From Candidatus Rokuibacteriota bacterium (GTDB taxonomy: Bacteria > Methylomirabilota > Methylomirabilia > Rokubacteriales > CSP1-6), in contig QHRT01000059.1 of NCBI GenBank assembly GCA_003220195.1, positions 6,255 to 14,317 on the forward strand: a DNA stretch of 8,063 bases, given 5' to 3'. The notes below the pieces were generated by a model. That model saw only the letters and a list, made by a program, of their open reading frames with translations, was not told the DNA's origin and made no database searches. A program made the translations under genes and the position numbers. Shown one piece after another: positions 4,996-8,063 of the stretch (position 1 is the stretch's first letter; every line of letters begins with the position of its first letter).

Positions 4996-7027
4996 AGAGG
5001 CGGATGTCGAGCCAGCCGTGCGACGTGACGCGAACTCGCTCGTCTTCCCGCACCACGACCGTGGTCGTCGCGGACTCGAAGATCGCCGGTCCTTTGAGAT
5101 CGGCGCCCGGTGAGAGCGTCTCGAAGTCATACACGGGGACGTCGATCCACCGGCCCAGGTAGACGCGACGGCTGCGCGGCAGCGCCGCAGCGCCGCCGGC
5201 TTCGCGCGGCGGCTCCGACGGCAGCGTCGGCAGCTCGCCGACGACCGCCACGCGCGCGTTGACGAGCACGACGTCCTGGTCGAGCGCGCTGTAGGTGTAG
5301 AGCTCCTCGTGACGGCGATGAAAGCGCTCGGTGATCCGATCCATCGGATCGGGGGCATCGAGATCGAGTCCCGCCAGGGGGACCTGGATCTCGAAGATCT
5401 GCTCGCCGTAGCGCATGTCGAGCGATCGCCGTACGGCGATGTGGCCCGCGAACGCCCCGAGACGCGCGCGCCCTTCGGCCTCCATCTCCGCGAACAGCCG
5501 GCGCACCGTGTCCGGGCCGACGCGGCCGATCTCCCCGACGTGCGTGCGCACGAGCTCGTAGCGGAGATCCGTCGCGAGCATGCCCCACGCCGAGAGCACC
5601 GAGGCCACGCGGGGAACGATCACGCGCGTGATCTCGAGCATGCGCGCCACGTCGGTCACGTGCAGGCCTGCCGCCCCGCCGAACGCGAGCAACGCGAACC
5701 TCCGCGGATCGGCGCCTCGGCGGACGGACACGAGCCGGATGCCCTCGGCCATGTTGGTGTTGACCACGCGATGGACGCCTTCGGCCGCGGCGACCAGCGT
5801 CGTGCCGAGCCCCGCGGCGACCTCGCCGACAGCCTGGCGCGCGCGTTCTGGATCGAGACGCGTGCGGCCGCCGAGGAAGTTGTCGGGATCGAGAAAGCCG
5901 AGCACGACGTTCGCGTCGGTGACGGTCGCCGCCGTTCCGCCCTTGCCGTAGCACGCGGGACCGGGATCGGCGCCCGCGCTCTCGGGACCGACCTGGAGAA
6001 TTCCGCCCGCGTCGACGCGCGCAATCGATCCGCCGCCGGCGCCGAGCGTGTGGATGTCGATGGACGGGAGCGCCAGCTTCATGCCGGCGAGCATGCGCTC
6101 ACCGGACAGCGACGGCTCTCCGCCGTCCAGCAGCGCGATGTCGGTGCTGGTGCCGCCCATGTCGAACGTCACCAGATCCCCTTCACCCACCAGGCGCGCG
6201 CAGTAGCGGCTGCCGGCAATGCCGCCGGCCGGACCGGACAGGACCGCGCCGGCGGCGAGCCGCACGGATTCGGCGATCGGCGCAACGCCGCCATGGGACT
6301 GCATGATCAGCACGTCCCCGCGATAGCCGCCGGAGCGCAGACGATCTCCGAGCCGACCGAGGTAGCGCGAGAGCGCCGGGCCGACGTAGGCATTGACGAC
6401 CGTGGTGCCGAAGCGCTCGAACTCCTTCACCTGCGGCAGCACGTCCGACGAGAGCGAGACGTGGGCGTCCGGCAAGAGCCGCGCCAGTCGCTCGGCCGTC
6501 AGACGCTCGTGACGAGGATCGCGGTACGAGTGGAGATAGCACACCGCCACCGCGTCGACGCTGGAATTCTTGAGATTGCCGATCGCGGCGTCGAGCGAGC
6601 GCCGGTCCAGCTTGACCTCGACCGTCCCGTCGTGGCGCATGCGCTCCTTCACGTCGAGGCGGCGCGCCCGCGGAACGAGCGGCACCGGCGGCGGCATGCG
6701 GATGTTGTACCGGTCCTCTTTCAGGCCTTCGCGCATCTCGACGACGTCGCGATGGCCTTCGGTCGTCAGCATGCCGACCCGCGCGCCCTTGCGCTCCAGC
6801 AGCGCGTTCGTCGCGACGGTCGTTCCGTGGACGACCCGCTCGGTGTCGCCCAGCAGCTCGGCAAGATCACGTCCGAGCGACGCGGCCAGGATCGCGAGGC
6901 CGTCCATCACGCCGACCGATGGGTCGGCCGGCGTCGATGCGGATTTCGCGAGCGTCACGCGGCCGGCGTCGTCGACCGCGACCAGATCGGTGAACGTGCC
7001 GCCGACGTCGATGCCGATGCGATACAC
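4994..7027 (-). CDS. hyuA: Hydantoinase A / 5-oxoprolinase-family ATPase subunit
   Basis: A 677-residue protein of the HyuA/oxoprolinase family, cytoplasmic. With HyuB it hydrolyses a cyclic amide (hydantoin or 5-oxoproline type) using ATP, or in related complexes carboxylates a ketone. ASKHA-type ATP-binding signs are clear: GIDVGGTFTDLV (5-16), VVHGTTVATNALLERKGARV (65-84), LSGPAGGIAGS (263-273), FDMGGTSTDIAL (288-299), IDIHTLGAGGGSIARVD (323-339), and DPGPACYGKGG (354-364) with FGGAAGLHVTDVA (449-461). The length is normal for stand-alone HyuA (about 680-700). The start is the GTG at 7027, one nt after the HyuB stop, with GGAAAG 6 nt upstream; it sits four residues before the GIDVGG motif, as expected. 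The natural substrate cannot be inferred. The following flavoprotein gene is in the same frame, separated by one TGA. Confidence 0.94.
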   Translation of the reverse strand: MYRIGIDVGGTFTDLVAVDDAGRVTLAKSASTPADPSVGVMDGLAILAASLGRDLAELLGDTERVVHGTTVATNALLERKGARVGMLTTEGHRDVVEMREGLKEDRYNIRMPPPVPLVPRARRLDVKERMRHDGTVEVKLDRRSLDAAIGNLKNSSVDAVAVCYLHSYRDPRHERLTAERLARLLPDAHVSLSSDVLPQVKEFERFGTTVVNAYVGPALSRYLGRLGDRLRSGGYRGDVLIMQSHGGVAPIAESVRLAAGAVLSGPAGGIAGSRYCARLVGEGDLVTFDMGGTSTDIALLDGGEPSLSGERMLAGMKLALPSIDIHTLGAGGGSIARVDAGGILQVGPESAGADPGPACYGKGGTAATVTDANVVLGFLDPDNFLGGRTRLDPERARQAVGEVAAGLGTTLVAAAEGVHRVVNTNMAEGIRLVSVRRGADPRRFALLAFGGAAGLHVTDVARMLEITRVIVPRVASVLSAWGMLATDLRYELVRTHVGEIGRVGPDTVRRLFAEMEAEGRARLGAFAGHIAVRRSLDMRYGEQIFEIQVPLAGLDLDAPDPMDRITERFHRRHEELYTYSALDQDVVLVNARVAVVGELPTLPSEPPREAGGAAALPRSRRVYLGRWIDVPVYDFETLSPGADLKGPAIFESATTTVVVREDERVRVTSHGWLDIRL

Positions 7028-7028
7028 G

Positions 7029-8063
7029 TCAGGCTTTCCGTGAGGCGGCCGTTCGCGTTCGAGTCGGTCGCGATGCCTTCGGTCGCCGACCGTTCTGCGC
7101 TCCGCGCAGCGCGCGCGCGCCCGTCGGCGGTCGCCGCGTCACCACGCCGTTCTCGAGATCCTTCGCGATCGCCCCGGCGTCGCGCGAGCGCGCCGGACCG
7201 TATCCGCCACCCCCGGACGACTCGACGACAAAGACGTCGCCGGGCATCACCGGAATCCCGACTTCCTTGGTCCGGAGCGGTCGTTCGCTCCTGCCCGAGA
7301 TCAACCGATAGCGATGCGGAAACCCGTCCGCGCCGCCGAGCAGCCCGTACGGCGCGTACTTCACGCCCTCGCCGGCCGTGTTGGCTGTCGCCGGTGCCTT
7401 CGTCTCCATCCGGAGCCGCAGCACCGAGCCGACGCCGCCGCGAAACGTTCCTCCTCCGCCCGAGTCCGGCCGGAATTCGTGACGCTCGAAGAACAGCGGG
7501 AAGCGCGTCTCGGCGACTTCGATGCTGCCGAACTTGATGCCGCCGCCGGCCTGTCCTTCTCCGACCGTCGGCCAGCCGTCGCCGACGTTGCAGCCGCCGC
7601 CACCACCGCGCGCGTGGAAGAGATGCCAGATGAACGGCCGTTTCGTGGCCGGATTCACGCCCTGGATCGCGATGCGGAAACGCTTGGACCAGCCGGCGAT
7701 CGTTCGGTCGGGGCACGATGCGGCGAGCGCTTTCCACATGGCCTCGGCAATGTCCTGGGCGCAGTGGTTCGTGCACAGAGTCACGGGCGCCGGCTCTCGC
7801 GGCCAGACGACCGAGCCCTCTCTCGCTTTCACGGTGACCGGCCGGAACGTGCCCTCGTTCTTCGGGGTGCGCGGATCGATCAGATAGGCGAACGCCATGT
7901 GGACCGCGGACATCGTATTCGGCCAGGACGAGTTGATGAAGCCCTTCACTTGCGGGTGGCAGTCCGTCAGATCGACCTCGAGCGCATCGCCCTGCTTGGT
8001 CACCGTGACGCGGATCCAGATGTCGCGCGCGTCGTGGCCGTCGTCGTCGAGGATCGCCTCGCC
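7029..8063 (-). CDS. hyuB: Hydantoinase B / oxoprolinase-family subunit (5' end outside window)
   Basis: The C-terminal 344 residues of a HyuB-family subunit; the gene begins right of the window and the first visible residues are GEAILDDDGHDARDIWIRV. That is the usual HyuB entry to the 'DDDG' segment, followed by DLTDCHPQVKGFINSS. A metal-site-like region HLFHARGGGGGCNVGDGWPTVGEGQAGG, then RPDSGGGGTFRGGVGSVLRLRMETKA, LLGGADGFPHRYRL, and MPGDVFVVESSGGGGYGPARSRD with DLENGVVT follow the family order. The stretch TNHCAQDIAEAMWKALAASC differs from the more common 'NT...DVVLGAL' and suggests a subgroup. The last 35 residues after VVT have 10 Arg, 2 Lys and no acid, and lack the usual short YG-containing end. 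The GTG at 8003 is internal, since conserved HyuB residues continue upstream in frame. The stop lies 1 nt before HyuA. Confidence 0.92.
   Translation of the reverse strand, partial: GEAILDDDGHDARDIWIRVTVTKQGDALEVDLTDCHPQVKGFINSSWPNTMSAVHMAFAYLIDPRTPKNEGTFRPVTVKAREGSVVWPREPAPVTLCTNHCAQDIAEAMWKALAASCPDRTIAGWSKRFRIAIQGVNPATKRPFIWHLFHARGGGGGCNVGDGWPTVGEGQAGGGIKFGSIEVAETRFPLFFERHEFRPDSGGGGTFRGGVGSVLRLRMETKAPATANTAGEGVKYAPYGLLGGADGFPHRYRLISGRSERPLRTKEVGIPVMPGDVFVVESSGGGGYGPARSRDAGAIAKDLENGVVTRRPPTGARALRGAQNGRRPKASRPTRTRTAASRKA

Noticed and set aside
4994..4996. Deliberate TGA recoding (selenocysteine or readthrough) joining HyuA to the flavoprotein
   Set aside because: HyuA ends at its normal family length, the residues after TGA match no HyuA extension, and no SECIS-like hairpin is apparent. 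Re-initiation at ACG or a start-codon error is simpler. It is kept only as a minor option in the start-codon finding.
5309..7537. A 742-codon open frame on the + strand opposite HyuA and HyuB
   Set aside because: It is an antisense shadow caused by the high GC content. Its translation is rich in Arg, Ala and His with no recognisable domain, while the opposite strand carries clear HyuA and HyuB motifs.

Overview
The window is GC-rich and densely coded, with strongly G/C-ending codons and GTG starts. It looks like a piece of chromosome from a high-GC soil or subsurface bacterium. The mix of a hydantoinase/oxoprolinase pair, a sugar-type ABC permease, a geranylgeranyl-reductase-family flavoprotein and many short overlaps would suit Candidatus Rokubacteria/Methylomirabilota or a similar lineage. 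That placement is a guess from style only: there is no rRNA or marker gene here.

Layout. (1) Positions 1-299 (+) hold the C-terminal end of a MalG/UgpE-type ABC transporter permease. (2) Positions 300-375 are a convergent intergenic region with two GC-rich hairpins, one next to each flanking stop codon. (3) Positions 376-3198 (-) are a tightly coupled three-gene operon, in transcription order a UbiE/MenG-type methyltransferase, a geranylgeranyl-reductase-family FAD oxidoreductase (20-nt overlap) and a GNAT acetyltransferase (TGATG overlap). (4) Positions 3199-3250 are a short divergent promoter region with a consensus TATAAT. (5) Positions 3251-3547 (+) encode a small signal-peptide-bearing, single-span membrane protein of unknown function. 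(6) Positions 3557-8063 (-) are a second operon that enters from beyond the right edge: hydantoinase B/oxoprolinase (5' end missing), hydantoinase A (1 nt apart), and a CrtI-like (COG1233) NAD(P)/FAD oxidoreductase.

How the genes may work together. The methyltransferase plus geranylgeranyl-reductase pair resembles the late tailoring of an isoprenoid quinone or another prenyl lipid: ring methylation and side-chain saturation, as in MenG and MenJ. The GNAT partner is unexplained. HyuB and HyuA together should form an ATP-dependent lactam/hydantoin-type hydrolase or a related carboxylase. The coupled flavoprotein suggests the substrate or product is also oxidised or desaturated. These pathway statements are inference from family and context.

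The most noteworthy point is the start of the COG1233 flavoprotein. It has no ATG, GTG or TTG between the HyuA stop and its own FAD-binding motif, and it lies in the same frame as HyuA behind one TGA. The second is the bidirectional promoter whose + strand -10 box would give an essentially leaderless mRNA for the small membrane protein. I found no CRISPR, tRNA, rRNA, insertion sequence or other mobile element. No stretch longer than 300 bases lacks a gene. No clearly new multi-gene system is evident; most of the window is recognisable families in an uncommon arrangement.
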